Of a DNA stretch of 10,312 nucleotides, positions 1 through 8,317 are shown in pieces. Position 1 is the first letter of the stretch; every line of letters starts with the position of its first letter. A model generated the notes under the pieces. It was not told the DNA's origin, made no database searches, and saw only the letters and a program-made list of their open reading frames with translations. Origin of the DNA: Rhodocyclaceae bacterium (lineage in GTDB: Bacteria; Pseudomonadota; Gammaproteobacteria; Burkholderiales; Rhodocyclaceae); NCBI GenBank assembly GCA_025361105.1, contig JANYAW010000162.1:1-10312 (forward strand). Direction: 5' to 3'. The position numbers were made by a program, and so were the translations under genes.

Positions 1-1
1 G

Positions 2-1621
2 GACAAACTTTCCGGCACGATACAAAACGACATCCTCAAAGAATTCATGGTGCGCAACACTTACATTTATCCGCCCGAACCATCAATGCGGATTGTTGCT
101 GACATCATCGGCTACACCGCGCAGCACATGCCGAAATTTAATTCGATATCAATATCCGGCTACCACATTCAGGAAGCCGGTGCGACACAAGCGCTGGAGC
201 TTGCCTTTACTTTGGCCGATGGTCGTGAGTATGTGAAGACGGCAATCGCCAGCGGCATGAACGTCGATGAATTCGCCGGGCGCTTGAGTTTTTTCTTTGC
301 CATTGGGATGAATTTTTATCTCGAAATCGCCAAGCTGCGCGCCGCACGCCTTCTTTGGTTTCGCATCATGAGCGAGTTCGCGCCGAACAACCCAAAGTCC
401 TCGATGCTACGCACCCACTGTCAAACTTCCGGGTGGAGTTTGACCGAACAAGACCCTTACAACAACGTGGTACGCACCACAGTGGAGGCGATGGCAGCAG
501 TGTTTGGCGGCACACAAAGTTTGCATACCAATTCGCTCGACGAAGCCATCGCGCTGCCGACCGAATTTTCGTCGCGAATTGCACGCAACACACAATTGAT
601 CATTCAGGAAGAAACACATATTCCGAATGTGATTGATCCGTGGGCGGGCAGTTACATGATGGAAAAACTCACCCAGGATATGGCTGATGCCGCGTGGCAA
701 ATCATGCAAGAAGTCGAGCAACTCGGTGGCATGACGCAGGCCGTTTCCAGCGGTTGGGCCAAGCTGCAAATCGAAAAATGCGCCGCTGAAAAGCAAGCGC
801 GGATTGACTCAGGTAAAGACGTGATTGTGGGCGTGAACAAATATCGTCTCAAAACCGAGGCGGCGATAGAAACGCTTGACGTTGATAACCACGCTGTGCG
901 CGATGGTCAAATTGCACGGCTCAAAACCCTGCGTGCGAAGCGTGACGATGCCGCAGTGATGGCGGCGTTAAACGATCTCAATATAGCCGCCAACGACCGT
1001 AGTAAAAACTTGCTGGACCTCGCTATCAAAGCCGTTCGTTTGCGTGCCACGGTGGGTGAAATTTCTGATGCCTTGGAATCCGCGTGGAGTCGACATCGCG
1101 CGACTAACCAAACGGTTTCCGGTGTTTATAGTGCTGCTTTTGGTAGTGGCGATGAGGACAAAACCATGATCGCGATTCGCGCGGAGATTGACGCATTTGC
1201 ACTCGCCAATGGCCGCCGCCCGCGACTGATGATTGCCAAGCTCGGTCAGGACGGACACGACCGTGGCGCAAAGGTCGTCGCCACCGCGTTCGCCGATTTG
1301 GGCTTCGATGTTGACGTTGGCCCACTGTTCCAAACCCCCACCGAAGCCGCGCGCCAAGCGGTCGAAAATGATGTGCATGCGATCGGTGTTTCGACGCTCG
1401 CCGCCGGACACAAAACCTTGGTGCCCGAGTTGGTGAATGCATTGAGGGCACAGGGTGCCAACGATATTGTGGTGTTCGTCGGTGGTGTGATTCCGGCACA
1501 AGATTACGCCGAGCTAACCGCAGCCGGTGCCGCTGCAATCTTCGGCCCAGGTACGCCGATACCGGATTCCGCACGCGCCGTGCTCGTCGCGATTCGCGCC
1601 AAGATTGCCGGCCATTCCTAG
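2..1621 (+). CDS. scpA: Methylmalonyl-CoA mutase, C-terminal ~540 residues (5' end outside window)
   Basis: This enzyme isomerises (R)-methylmalonyl-CoA to succinyl-CoA in the cytoplasm using adenosylcobalamin. The reading frame is open from base 2, and the ATG at 47 is internal, since family sequence (TIQNDILKEFMVRNTY) runs across it. Counting from the well-studied Propionibacterium enzyme, Gln197, Arg207, Tyr243 and His244 all fall at the expected spacing (SISGYH at about 155-172). The window therefore begins near residue 190 and about 189 residues are missing. The TIM-barrel part continues through RTHCQTSGWSL and DPWAGSY. A linker leads to the C-terminal B12-binding domain with DGHDRG at 1250-1267, where the His codon 1256-1258 supplies the lower axial cobalt ligand. 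Catalytic and B12 domains share one chain, as in large-subunit or homodimeric mutases. The TAG stop abuts the meaB ATG. Family identity is secure; subunit type (homodimer or alpha of a heterodimer) cannot be judged here. Confidence 0.97.
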   Translation, partial: DKLSGTIQNDILKEFMVRNTYIYPPEPSMRIVADIIGYTAQHMPKFNSISISGYHIQEAGATQALELAFTLADGREYVKTAIASGMNVDEFAGRLSFFFAIGMNFYLEIAKLRAARLLWFRIMSEFAPNNPKSSMLRTHCQTSGWSLTEQDPYNNVVRTTVEAMAAVFGGTQSLHTNSLDEAIALPTEFSSRIARNTQLIIQEETHIPNVIDPWAGSYMMEKLTQDMADAAWQIMQEVEQLGGMTQAVSSGWAKLQIEKCAAEKQARIDSGKDVIVGVNKYRLKTEAAIETLDVDNHAVRDGQIARLKTLRAKRDDAAVMAALNDLNIAANDRSKNLLDLAIKAVRLRATVGEISDALESAWSRHRATNQTVSGVYSAAFGSGDEDKTMIAIRAEIDAFALANGRRPRLMIAKLGQDGHDRGAKVVATAFADLGFDVDVGPLFQTPTEAARQAVENDVHAIGVSTLAAGHKTLVPELVNALRAQGANDIVVFVGGVIPAQDYAELTAAGAAAIFGPGTPIPDSARAVLVAIRAKIAGHS

Positions 1622-2683
1622 ATGCAAATCGAGGCAGAAAACACGAGCGATGCACAGCTTTTAATCGGTGTGCGTAAGGGCGAAAGGCGTGCCTTGGCAA
1701 AAGCCATTACGCTGGTTGAATCCACACTGCCAGAGCATGCCGAACGTGCGCAAAAACTCATCGCAGAAATTGTCGCAACGGCAAACTCGTCAGTTGGTGC
1801 TAATGACACGCCGTTAAAAACCGAGTCACTCAGAATCGGAATCTCCGGCGTGCCTGGCGTAGGTAAATCCACTTTCATCGAAGCGCTGGGCTTGTATTTG
1901 ATTGCGGCGGGACACAAAGTCGCGGTGCTCGCCGTCGACCCTTCGTCATCACTTACCGGCGGTTCGATACTCGGCGACAAAACGCGGATGGAGCAACTGT
2001 CATTGACGGATGCTGCCTTCATCCGTCCTTCTCCGTCGTCAGGCGCACTGGGCGGCGTGACCGATCACACGCGCGAAGCGATTTTGCTCTGCGAGGCGGC
2101 GGGATACGACATCATCATTGTTGAAACCGTGGGTGTCGGGCAATCCGAAATTGCGGTCGCGGCGATGACCGACATGTTCGTGCTGATGCAATTACCCAAC
2201 GCTGGCGATGATTTACAGGCGATCAAAAAAGGCATCATGGAGCTCGCTGATGTTGTCGTGTTCAACAAGGCCGATATTGATTTGATCGCTGCCCAACGCG
2301 CCGTGGCGCAAATGCGTTTGGCGCTGTCCATGCTGCGCCCCACCTCAAAATTTTGGACACCGCAAGTGATGAGTTTGTCGGCACTCAAGCAAGACGGGCT
2401 GGCTGAATTTTGGCAGCAGGTCAGCGATTTCCGACTTAAGATGCAAGCCAGTGGCGAGTTCGCCGCTAAGCGCCAACATCAAGCGTTGGCGTGGATGAAT
2501 CAACAAATAGATTCAGCATTGCGGCAACAATTTCGTCAGCATCCGGCGGTCGCCTCGGCGTTGCCAGCGATTTCCGCCGACGTGGAAAATGGCAGCATGA
2601 CACCAACCGTGGCAGCGGGGCAATTGTTGGCGTTGGCAAAAAAAGATTTTGAAGAATCCAAGCAGAGGAAAAACCATGCATGA
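1622..2683 (+). CDS. meaB: MeaB/ArgK-family GTPase, methylmalonyl-CoA mutase chaperone
   Basis: This is a G3E-family P-loop GTPase of 353 residues, the usual length for MeaB (human MMAA homologue). MeaB binds methylmalonyl-CoA mutase, gates loading of adenosylcobalamin and protects the enzyme from inactivation. Visible motifs are Walker A GVPGVGKST (76-84), VDPSS (105-109), DKTRM (119-123), the G3-like segment ETVGVGQSE (169-177), NKAD for guanine specificity (215-218), and a G5-like SLSA (251-254). The N-terminal helices and a C-terminal dimerisation arm (about 270-345) are present, so the protein looks complete. Its ATG follows the mutase TAG with no intervening base and has no strong Shine-Dalgarno, so translation is probably coupled to the mutase. 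The 3' end overlaps pccB by 8 bases. The older name ArgK (an arginine-transport kinase) belongs to the same family, but the neighbouring mutase decides the role. Confidence 0.96.
   Translation: MQIEAENTSDAQLLIGVRKGERRALAKAITLVESTLPEHAERAQKLIAEIVATANSSVGANDTPLKTESLRIGISGVPGVGKSTFIEALGLYLIAAGHKVAVLAVDPSSSLTGGSILGDKTRMEQLSLTDAAFIRPSPSSGALGGVTDHTREAILLCEAAGYDIIIVETVGVGQSEIAVAAMTDMFVLMQLPNAGDDLQAIKKGIMELADVVVFNKADIDLIAAQRAVAQMRLALSMLRPTSKFWTPQVMSLSALKQDGLAEFWQQVSDFRLKMQASGEFAAKRQHQALAWMNQQIDSALRQQFRQHPAVASALPAISADVENGSMTPTVAAGQLLALAKKDFEESKQRKNHA
2664..2669 (+). promoter_or_regulatory. Ribosome binding site of pccB, inside the meaB 3' end
   Basis: AGAGGA lies 6 bases before the ATG at 2676. It favours that ATG over an in-frame TTG at 2649, which would add nine residues unlike the family N-terminus. 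The site lies within the last meaB codons. Confidence 0.7.
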
Positions 2684-4208
2684 AATCATCGAACAACTAA
2701 ACGAGAAGCGCCATCGCGCCGCACTCGGCGGTGGCGAAAAACGCATCGCTTCGCAGCATGCCAAAGGAAAACTCACCGCCAGAGAGCGCATCGATTTGCT
2801 GCTCGACGATGGCAGCTTTGAAGAGTGGGACATGTTCAAGGAACATCGCTGTGTGGATTTCGGCATGGACGCAAGTCACATCCCGGGCGATGGGGTGGTA
2901 ATTGGTTACGGCACCATCAACGGTCGCATGGTGTTTGTCTATTCGCAGGATTTCACCGTGTTCGGCGGCGCACTGTCGGAGACCCATGCCGAGAAAATTT
3001 GCAAGGTGATGGATCACGCGATGAAAGTCGGCGCGCCGGTGATAGGCCTGAACGATTCCGGCGGCGCGCGAATTCAAGAAGGGGTCGCCGCGCTGGGTGG
3101 TTATGCCGATGTATTTCAGCGCAATGTGATGGCCTCGGGGGTGATTCCGCAAATCTCGCTGATCATGGGACCCTGTGCTGGCGGCGCAGTGTATTCACCG
3201 GCGATTACTGATTTTATTTTCATGGTCAAGAACACTTCCTACATGTTCGTTACTGGCCCGGAAGTGGTCAAGACCGTAACCCACGAAGATGTCACGGCGG
3301 AAGAACTTGGTGGCGCGCTGACCCACACCACCAAATCTGGCGTGGCCGATTTGGCATTTGATAACGATGTGCAGGCGTTGATGATGTTGCGTCGTTTCTT
3401 TGATTTCCTGCCGCTAAACAATCGCGAAAAACCGCCGACGCGTCCGACCAAGGATCCGGCCGATAGGCTGGATTATTCGCTCGACACTTTGGTGCCCGAT
3501 AACCCCAACAAGCCTTACGACATCAAAGAGCTGATACAGAAGATGGTCGATGACACCGAGTTCTTCGAGTTGCAAGCCAACTATGCCAAGAACATCGTCA
3601 TCGGCTTCGCCCGCATGGAAGGGCAAACGGTGGGCGTCGTAGCCAATCAGCCGATGGTTCTGGCCGGTTGTCTGGACATCAAATCGGCGATCAAGGCTGG
3701 GCGTTTCGTGCGCTTTTGCGATGCCTTCAACATCCCCATCATCACGCTGGTCGATGTGCCGGGATTCATGCCGGGCACTTCGCAGGAATACAGCGGCATC
3801 ATCAAGCACGGCGCAAAATTACTCTACGCCTATGCCGAATGCACGGTGCCGAAAGTCACCCTGATTACCCGCAAAGCCTACGGCGGTGCCTACGATGTGA
3901 TGGCCTCGAAACATCTGCGTGGCGACGTGAATTTCGCCTGGCCCTCGGCCGAGATTGCGGTTATGGGACCCAAAGGCGCGGTAGAAATTATTTTCCGCGA
4001 AGAGAAAGGCGACCCGGTGAAAGTGGCCGAACGCGAGGCGGAATACAAAGCCAAATTCGCCAATCCATTCGTGGCCGGCGCCCGCGGATTTATCGACGAT
4101 GTGATCATGCCCAACGAGACGCGCAAACGCGTGTGTCGCAGCCTCGCCATGCTGCGCGGCAAGACCATTCAGAATCCATGGCGCAAGCATGGAAATATTC
4201 CGCTGTGA
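2676..4208 (+). CDS. pccB: Propionyl-CoA carboxylase beta subunit (carboxyltransferase)
   Basis: The protein has 510 residues, the normal length for acyl-CoA carboxylase beta chains. It transfers the carboxyl group from carboxybiotin on PccA to propionyl-CoA, giving (S)-methylmalonyl-CoA. It has two crotonase-like halves. The N-half carries GGGEKRI (18-24), the segment NDSGGARIQEG (126-136) and the oxyanion-hole region GPCAGGAVYSPA (166-177). The C-half carries VDVPGFMPG (359-367) and KAYGGAYDVMASK (400-412). Asp417 in GDVNFAWP appears to match the Asp that sets propionyl preference in the Streptomyces enzyme (Asp422); this alignment was done by eye. The C-terminus WRKHGNIPL is typical, so the gene is intact. 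The ATG at 2676 overlaps the meaB stop (ATGCATGA), suggesting coupling. Beta chains of other acyl-CoA carboxylases (methylcrotonyl, acetyl) are similar, but the mutase/MeaB neighbours support propionyl-CoA. Confidence 0.95.
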   Translation: MHEIIEQLNEKRHRAALGGGEKRIASQHAKGKLTARERIDLLLDDGSFEEWDMFKEHRCVDFGMDASHIPGDGVVIGYGTINGRMVFVYSQDFTVFGGALSETHAEKICKVMDHAMKVGAPVIGLNDSGGARIQEGVAALGGYADVFQRNVMASGVIPQISLIMGPCAGGAVYSPAITDFIFMVKNTSYMFVTGPEVVKTVTHEDVTAEELGGALTHTTKSGVADLAFDNDVQALMMLRRFFDFLPLNNREKPPTRPTKDPADRLDYSLDTLVPDNPNKPYDIKELIQKMVDDTEFFELQANYAKNIVIGFARMEGQTVGVVANQPMVLAGCLDIKSAIKAGRFVRFCDAFNIPIITLVDVPGFMPGTSQEYSGIIKHGAKLLYAYAECTVPKVTLITRKAYGGAYDVMASKHLRGDVNFAWPSAEIAVMGPKGAVEIIFREEKGDPVKVAEREAEYKAKFANPFVAGARGFIDDVIMPNETRKRVCRSLAMLRGKTIQNPWRKHGNIPL

Positions 4209-4280
4209 AGAAAATCATTGGCAATCAAAGAACGACCGAGAGCGCAATTTGCCAGTTGGTGCTGGTGACACGCCGTCAGC

Positions 4281-4287
4281 AAAGGAG
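4281..4287 (+). promoter_or_regulatory. Ribosome binding site of pccA
   Basis: AAAGGAG stands 5 bases before a GTG at 4293. It is a near-perfect Shine-Dalgarno and fixes this non-ATG start, after which the family N-terminus FKKILIANRGEIACRV begins at once. The rest of the 84-base gap (4209-4292) shows no convincing promoter or terminator, so pccA is probably read from the operon transcript. Confidence 0.75.
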
Positions 4288-4292
4288 TAGTT

Positions 4293-6278
4293 GTGTTTAA
4301 GAAAATACTCATCGCCAACCGTGGCGAAATCGCCTGTCGGGTGATCAAGACAGCGAAAAAAATGGGCATCGCGACCGTCGCGGTGTATTCCGAAGCGGAT
4401 CGCGATTCAAGGCATGTCGAACTTGCCGATGAAGCTGTGTGCATCGGTCCGGCGGCTTCCAAGGAATCCTATCTGGCGATGGAAAAAATTATTGCCGCGT
4501 GTCAGGCCACCGGTGCGCAAGCGGTGCATCCGGGCTATGGGTTTCTTTCCGAGAACGCCGAATTTGCGCGCCGCCTGGAAGAAGCCGGGATTGTTTTCAT
4601 CGGCCCGAAACACCATGCCATCGCTGCGATGGGCGACAAGATTGCGTCAAAAAAATTAGCCAATGCAGCCAAAGTCAATTGCATTCCCGGCCACAACGAA
4701 GCGATAGACACGCCCGAGCAAGCAGTGACGATTGCCAAGGGTATCGGCTATCCGGTGATGATCAAGGCTTCGGCCGGCGGCGGTGGCAAGGGCTTGCGCG
4801 TTGCCTATTCGGACAAGGAGGCGCACGAAGGATTTGCTTCCTGCAAAACCGAAGCCTTGAATGCGTTCGGCGATGATCGCGTGTTCATCGAGAAATTTGT
4901 CGAAGAGCCACGCCATATCGAAATCCAAGTGCTGGGCGACGCGCACGGCAACACCGTGTATTTGCACGAGCGCGAATGCTCTATCCAACGCCGTCATCAG
5001 AAAGTCATCGAGGAAGCACCCTCTCCGTTTCTTGATGAAGCGACGCGCAAAGCGATGGGCGAGCAAGCGGTAGCGCTGGCCAAAGCTGTGCAGTATCAAA
5101 GCGCCGGAACAGTCGAGTTCGTCGTCGGCAAGGACAAGAGTTTTTACTTTCTCGAGATGAACACACGTTTGCAAGTCGAGCATCCGGTAACCGAGTTAAT
5201 CACTGGAATTGATCTCGTCGAATGGATGATCCGGGTTGCTGCTGGCGATACGCTGTCATTCACGCAAGACGAAATAAAGATGAACGGCTGGGCGATGGAA
5301 TGCCGTATCAATGTCGAAGATCCCTTCCGCGGATTCCTGCCCTCGACTGGCCGACTGGTAAAGTATTTGCCGCCGCCTGAAGTAACCGGCGTACGTGTCG
5401 ATACGGGCGTATACGAGGGCGGCGAGATATCAATGTTTTACGATTCGATGATTGCCAAGTTGATTGTGCATGCACCGACGCGTGGCGAAGCGATTTTGCG
5501 CATGCGTGAAGCACTCAACGAATTTGTGATTCGCGGTGTCTCGTCCAACATCGCGTTTCAAGCGGCGCTGATGCAACACCCGCGTTTTGTTAGTGGCGAT
5601 TTCAACACCGGATTGATTGCTGAAGAATATCCAAAAGGTTTTGATGCGTCTTGCGTGCCGCACGATGACCCGATGATTTTGGTCGTCGTCGCGGCGGCAA
5701 TTCATGGTCGCTTCCTGCACAAGAACGCAGCAATTACCGGCCAGATGCCCGGCCACGAATATCACCCCAGCAATGATTACGTGGTGTTGTTTAACGGCGC
5801 GCGCTATCCCGTCACGGTTCATCCGGAACATGGTGGATGGATCATCACGGCGGCGGACAAAACCTATGCAATTCGGTCTAAATGGCAGCCCGGCGATTTG
5901 CTGGCACATGGCACGCTCAACGGTCAGGCGATGTGCATGCAAGTCGAGCGCGTGGGATTGAATTACCGACTCTTCCACTGGGGTGTGCAGGCGGATCTGC
6001 AAGTGATGTCGGCACGCGCGGCGGACTTGATGGCGCTGATGCCAATTTCGGTTGCACCCGACATGTCGAAGTTCTTACTTTCGCCGATGCCGGGTTTGCT
6101 CACGCAAGTTGCCGTGGCGGCTGGGCAAGAAGTCAAAGCCGGAGAAATCCTGGCCAAAATCGAAGCCATGAAAATGGAAAATATCCTCAAGGCCGAACGC
6201 GATTGCGTGGTTGAGAAAGTGCTGGTGCAAGCCGGCGAAAGTCTCGCGGTGGATCAGATAATCATTGCCTTCAAGTAA
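4293..6278 (+). CDS. pccA: Propionyl-CoA carboxylase alpha subunit (biotin carboxylase + biotin carrier)
   Basis: This 661-residue protein carboxylates its own biotin with ATP and bicarbonate and hands the carboxyl group to PccB. Its order is: biotin carboxylase N-domain (KILIANRGEIACRV, 4-17; VHPGYGFLSENAEFA, 78-92); ATP-grasp domain with the glycine-rich loop AGGGGKGLR (161-169); catalytic segment EMNTRLQVEHPVTE (288-301), which holds the Glu, Arg and Val-Glu residues of the active site; and the C-domain to about 445. A linker of about 450-590 lacks biotin carboxylase motifs and matches the place of the BT domain that binds the beta subunit in PCC. The biotinyl domain ends the chain with EAMKMEN, and Lys627 (codon 6171-6173) is the biotinylation site. 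BirA-type ligase must act on it. The start is a GTG supported by a strong ribosome binding site. The gene appears complete. The methylcrotonyl-CoA version is the main alternative; context argues against it. Confidence 0.95.
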   Translation: MFKKILIANRGEIACRVIKTAKKMGIATVAVYSEADRDSRHVELADEAVCIGPAASKESYLAMEKIIAACQATGAQAVHPGYGFLSENAEFARRLEEAGIVFIGPKHHAIAAMGDKIASKKLANAAKVNCIPGHNEAIDTPEQAVTIAKGIGYPVMIKASAGGGGKGLRVAYSDKEAHEGFASCKTEALNAFGDDRVFIEKFVEEPRHIEIQVLGDAHGNTVYLHERECSIQRRHQKVIEEAPSPFLDEATRKAMGEQAVALAKAVQYQSAGTVEFVVGKDKSFYFLEMNTRLQVEHPVTELITGIDLVEWMIRVAAGDTLSFTQDEIKMNGWAMECRINVEDPFRGFLPSTGRLVKYLPPPEVTGVRVDTGVYEGGEISMFYDSMIAKLIVHAPTRGEAILRMREALNEFVIRGVSSNIAFQAALMQHPRFVSGDFNTGLIAEEYPKGFDASCVPHDDPMILVVVAAAIHGRFLHKNAAITGQMPGHEYHPSNDYVVLFNGARYPVTVHPEHGGWIITAADKTYAIRSKWQPGDLLAHGTLNGQAMCMQVERVGLNYRLFHWGVQADLQVMSARAADLMALMPISVAPDMSKFLLSPMPGLLTQVAVAAGQEVKAGEILAKIEAMKMENILKAERDCVVEKVLVQAGESLAVDQIIIAFK

Positions 6279-6296
6279 GTGTTTTGGCTCACTTAC
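6275..6296 (+). repeat. Perfect 7-bp inverted repeat spanning the pccA stop codon
   Basis: GTAAGTG (6275-6281) pairs with CACTTAC (6290-6296) across an 8-base loop. The repeat covers the pccA TAA and ends directly before the AAGGA (6297-6301) ahead of the diguanylate cyclase gene. It is AT-rich with no following T-run, so it is not a standard intrinsic terminator. A repeat of this size is expected several times by chance in 10 kb, so only its position makes it worth marking. Confidence 0.3.
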
Positions 6297-6305
6297 AAGG
6301 ATAGA

Positions 6306-8288
6306 ATGCGACGATTCAGCACTCGCGGAGTTCCACGAATGCACTTGGGTCGTTCTCTGATTTTGCTGCTTGCGCTTGTGTTGCCAGCGCTGGTGAGTTC
6401 AGCCAGCGTGACCGCAAATGCTCCCGTGAGTTTGCGCGCGGATCAACCGTCGCTGCCTTTGAGCGCCAGCGTTCGCGTGCTCGAAGACCCGCGTGGCGAG
6501 CTGACGCTTGACGATGTCAAGAGTCGCACCGATCAATTTCATCCGCCAGCCAGTGAATCAGAGGCCGGTTTGAATTTTGGCTATTCGCAATCGGTATGGT
6601 GGGTCAAAATTGATCTTAAACGCCCGCTCGTTAGCGCACCGGATTGGTTGCTCGAAATCGCTTTCCCACAACTCGATCACATTGATTTTTTTGGTGCCGA
6701 CGGCGAGCATTTTGTGGCAGGTGATACGCTTCCCGCTACTTCGCGCCAGATCATGCATCGGCATTTTGTGTTTCCTGTTTTTGCTCCCCGCACTGCCGTC
6801 GCAAGCCTGCTCACTGACGATGCAACGGTGCGCACTGACACGGCATCAACCATCTATTTGCGGATTGCCTCTGAAGGTATTTTGGTTGTACCGCTAACAC
6901 TTTGGCACAGCGCAGCGTTTCATGCCGAGACACAATCCAGTTATGTGTTGTTGACCTTGTTGTACGGCGCGATTCTGATGTTGGGATTATTCAACCTCTT
7001 GCTGTTCAAAGATTTCGGCGACTACGTTTATTTGAACTTTGCGCTCTATGCATTTGCCATAGTGTTTGCTCAGTTTTCGGTCAATGGTTTTGCCGCCGAG
7101 ATGCTGTGGCCGCGCTTGCCCGAATGGGGAAATATTGCGCCCTTGGTTGGCGCGGCGATCTGCGGCTGTTTTGGCATGCTGTTCTTGCGCCGTTTCCTTG
7201 ATACATCACGCAGCGCGCCATTGTTTGACGGCGCGATACTGGCGTTCGCCGGCTTGTTTGCGCTCGGAGTGGTTACGCCATTGTTTCTTTCTGCGCCGCT
7301 GGTCTCGATTCAGATTTCATTTGTGGCCACCGGCGGCTTGCTGGTGGCCTTGCTGGCGGCCGGTCAAGGTATGCGACATGGTGCCGTCAGTGCCCGTTGG
7401 TTCTTGCTGGCTGGCGCTCCGTTGTTTATTGCGGTGACATGCACAGTGTTGCGCAACCTCAATATCTTGCCGGTCAATTTTCTTACTCTGCATGGCGTGC
7501 GAATTAGCATTGTGTTCCATGTCTTTGTGCTTTCGTATGCATTGGCGCAAAGAATCAGCACGACGCAGCGCGAACGTGATGCCTTGCAATCCGAAGCGAT
7601 TAAAACCCGCCAGCAATTAGTCGATACGCTAAGACGTTCAGAACAAGAATTGGAATCGCGCGTCACCGAGCGCACCGAAGCGCTCGAGCAAGCCAATGCG
7701 CGTTTGCGCGAAAACGAACGCCAACTCAAAGACGCCGCGCACTCCGATCCACTCACTGGCCTTGCCAACCGCTTGCTATTAGATGTGCATTTGCAGCAAG
7801 CGATTCAAACTGCACGTCGCGACAAAAGCACCTTCGCCTTGTTGCTCATTGACCTTGATAAATTCAAGCCAGTGAATGACACTTACGGGCACGCCATTGG
7901 TGACGATGTGCTGCGTACGGTTGCCCAACGCCTGCGAAAAACCGTGCGGGAAATGGATACCGTCGCGCGCTTGGGTGGCGACGAGTTCGTCATTGTGCTG
8001 CGCTCGGTCGCTAGTCACAATGATGTCGAATCGGTTGCCAAAAAAATCACCACAGCGATCGCCCAGCCGATCAAGGTGCTGGGCGTTCCAGTCGAAATCG
8101 GTGCTAGTGTCGGCATTGCCTTATTTGAGCCGGGTCTCATCGCGCTGGGCGACCTGCTGCGACGCGCCAACTCAGCGATGTACGAAGCAAAAAAATCAGG
8201 CGGCGGCGGATATCGTTTCTATGCCGCCAAACCAACAGTGCGTGTCGAGCCTGAGGCTAATCTCGATCAAGGGAATATGGCGGCGTAA
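6306..8288 (+). CDS. Membrane 7TMR-DISM sensor diguanylate cyclase (GGDEF)
   Basis: This is a 660-residue inner-membrane protein predicted to make c-di-GMP from two GTP. In order it has a signal peptide (core LILLLALVLPALV near residues 18-30); a periplasmic 7TMR-DISMED2-like domain (about 50-205, with the SVWWVKIDL strand); seven hydrophobic helices (about 213-415); a charged coiled coil (about 416-480); and a C-terminal GGDEF domain. That domain has DPLTGLANR, DLDKFKPVNDTYGH and an intact GGDEF at 7974-7988. RxxD (REMD, 7947-7958) lies five residues upstream, the spacing of the product-inhibition I-site, so an active, feedback-controlled enzyme is expected. The ligand of the periplasmic domain is unknown; carbohydrates are suggested for the family. 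The ATG at 6306 has AAGGA four bases upstream. An ATG at 6339 with GGAG eight bases upstream gives a more compact signal peptide, and a GTG abuts the pccA stop at 6279. The gene follows pccA by 27 bases, so co-transcription is possible. There is no EAL domain. Confidence 0.92.
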   Translation: MRRFSTRGVPRMHLGRSLILLLALVLPALVSSASVTANAPVSLRADQPSLPLSASVRVLEDPRGELTLDDVKSRTDQFHPPASESEAGLNFGYSQSVWWVKIDLKRPLVSAPDWLLEIAFPQLDHIDFFGADGEHFVAGDTLPATSRQIMHRHFVFPVFAPRTAVASLLTDDATVRTDTASTIYLRIASEGILVVPLTLWHSAAFHAETQSSYVLLTLLYGAILMLGLFNLLLFKDFGDYVYLNFALYAFAIVFAQFSVNGFAAEMLWPRLPEWGNIAPLVGAAICGCFGMLFLRRFLDTSRSAPLFDGAILAFAGLFALGVVTPLFLSAPLVSIQISFVATGGLLVALLAAGQGMRHGAVSARWFLLAGAPLFIAVTCTVLRNLNILPVNFLTLHGVRISIVFHVFVLSYALAQRISTTQRERDALQSEAIKTRQQLVDTLRRSEQELESRVTERTEALEQANARLRENERQLKDAAHSDPLTGLANRLLLDVHLQQAIQTARRDKSTFALLLIDLDKFKPVNDTYGHAIGDDVLRTVAQRLRKTVREMDTVARLGGDEFVIVLRSVASHNDVESVAKKITTAIAQPIKVLGVPVEIGASVGIALFEPGLIALGDLLRRANSAMYEAKKSGGGGYRFYAAKPTVRVEPEANLDQGNMAA

Positions 8289-8317
8289 AAACAATTGTGC
8301 CCCATCGCCGTTGCACT

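Noticed and set aside
47..49. ATG as the start of the mutase gene
   Set aside because: Conserved mutase residues, including the Gln197 equivalent, are encoded upstream of it in the same open frame, so the gene begins outside the window.
968..1700. Long minus-strand open frames opposite the mutase (968-1501 and 1104-1700)
   Set aside because: They lie antisense to a gene with clear family motifs, lack recognisable domains and are rich in Arg/His, as expected from the complement of GC-rich codons.
4219..4254. Inverted repeat TGGCAA/TTGCCA in the pccB-pccA gap
   Set aside because: It is only six base pairs with a 24-base loop, well within chance, and has no associated regulatory signature.
4656..5183. 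175-codon minus-strand open frame opposite pccA
   Set aside because: It is antisense to the conserved biotin carboxylase ATP-grasp region and has no domain or ribosome binding site of its own.
5430..6002. 190-codon minus-strand open frame opposite pccA
   Set aside because: The composition is shadow-like (His/Arg rich), there is no family match, and the forward strand is clearly coding.
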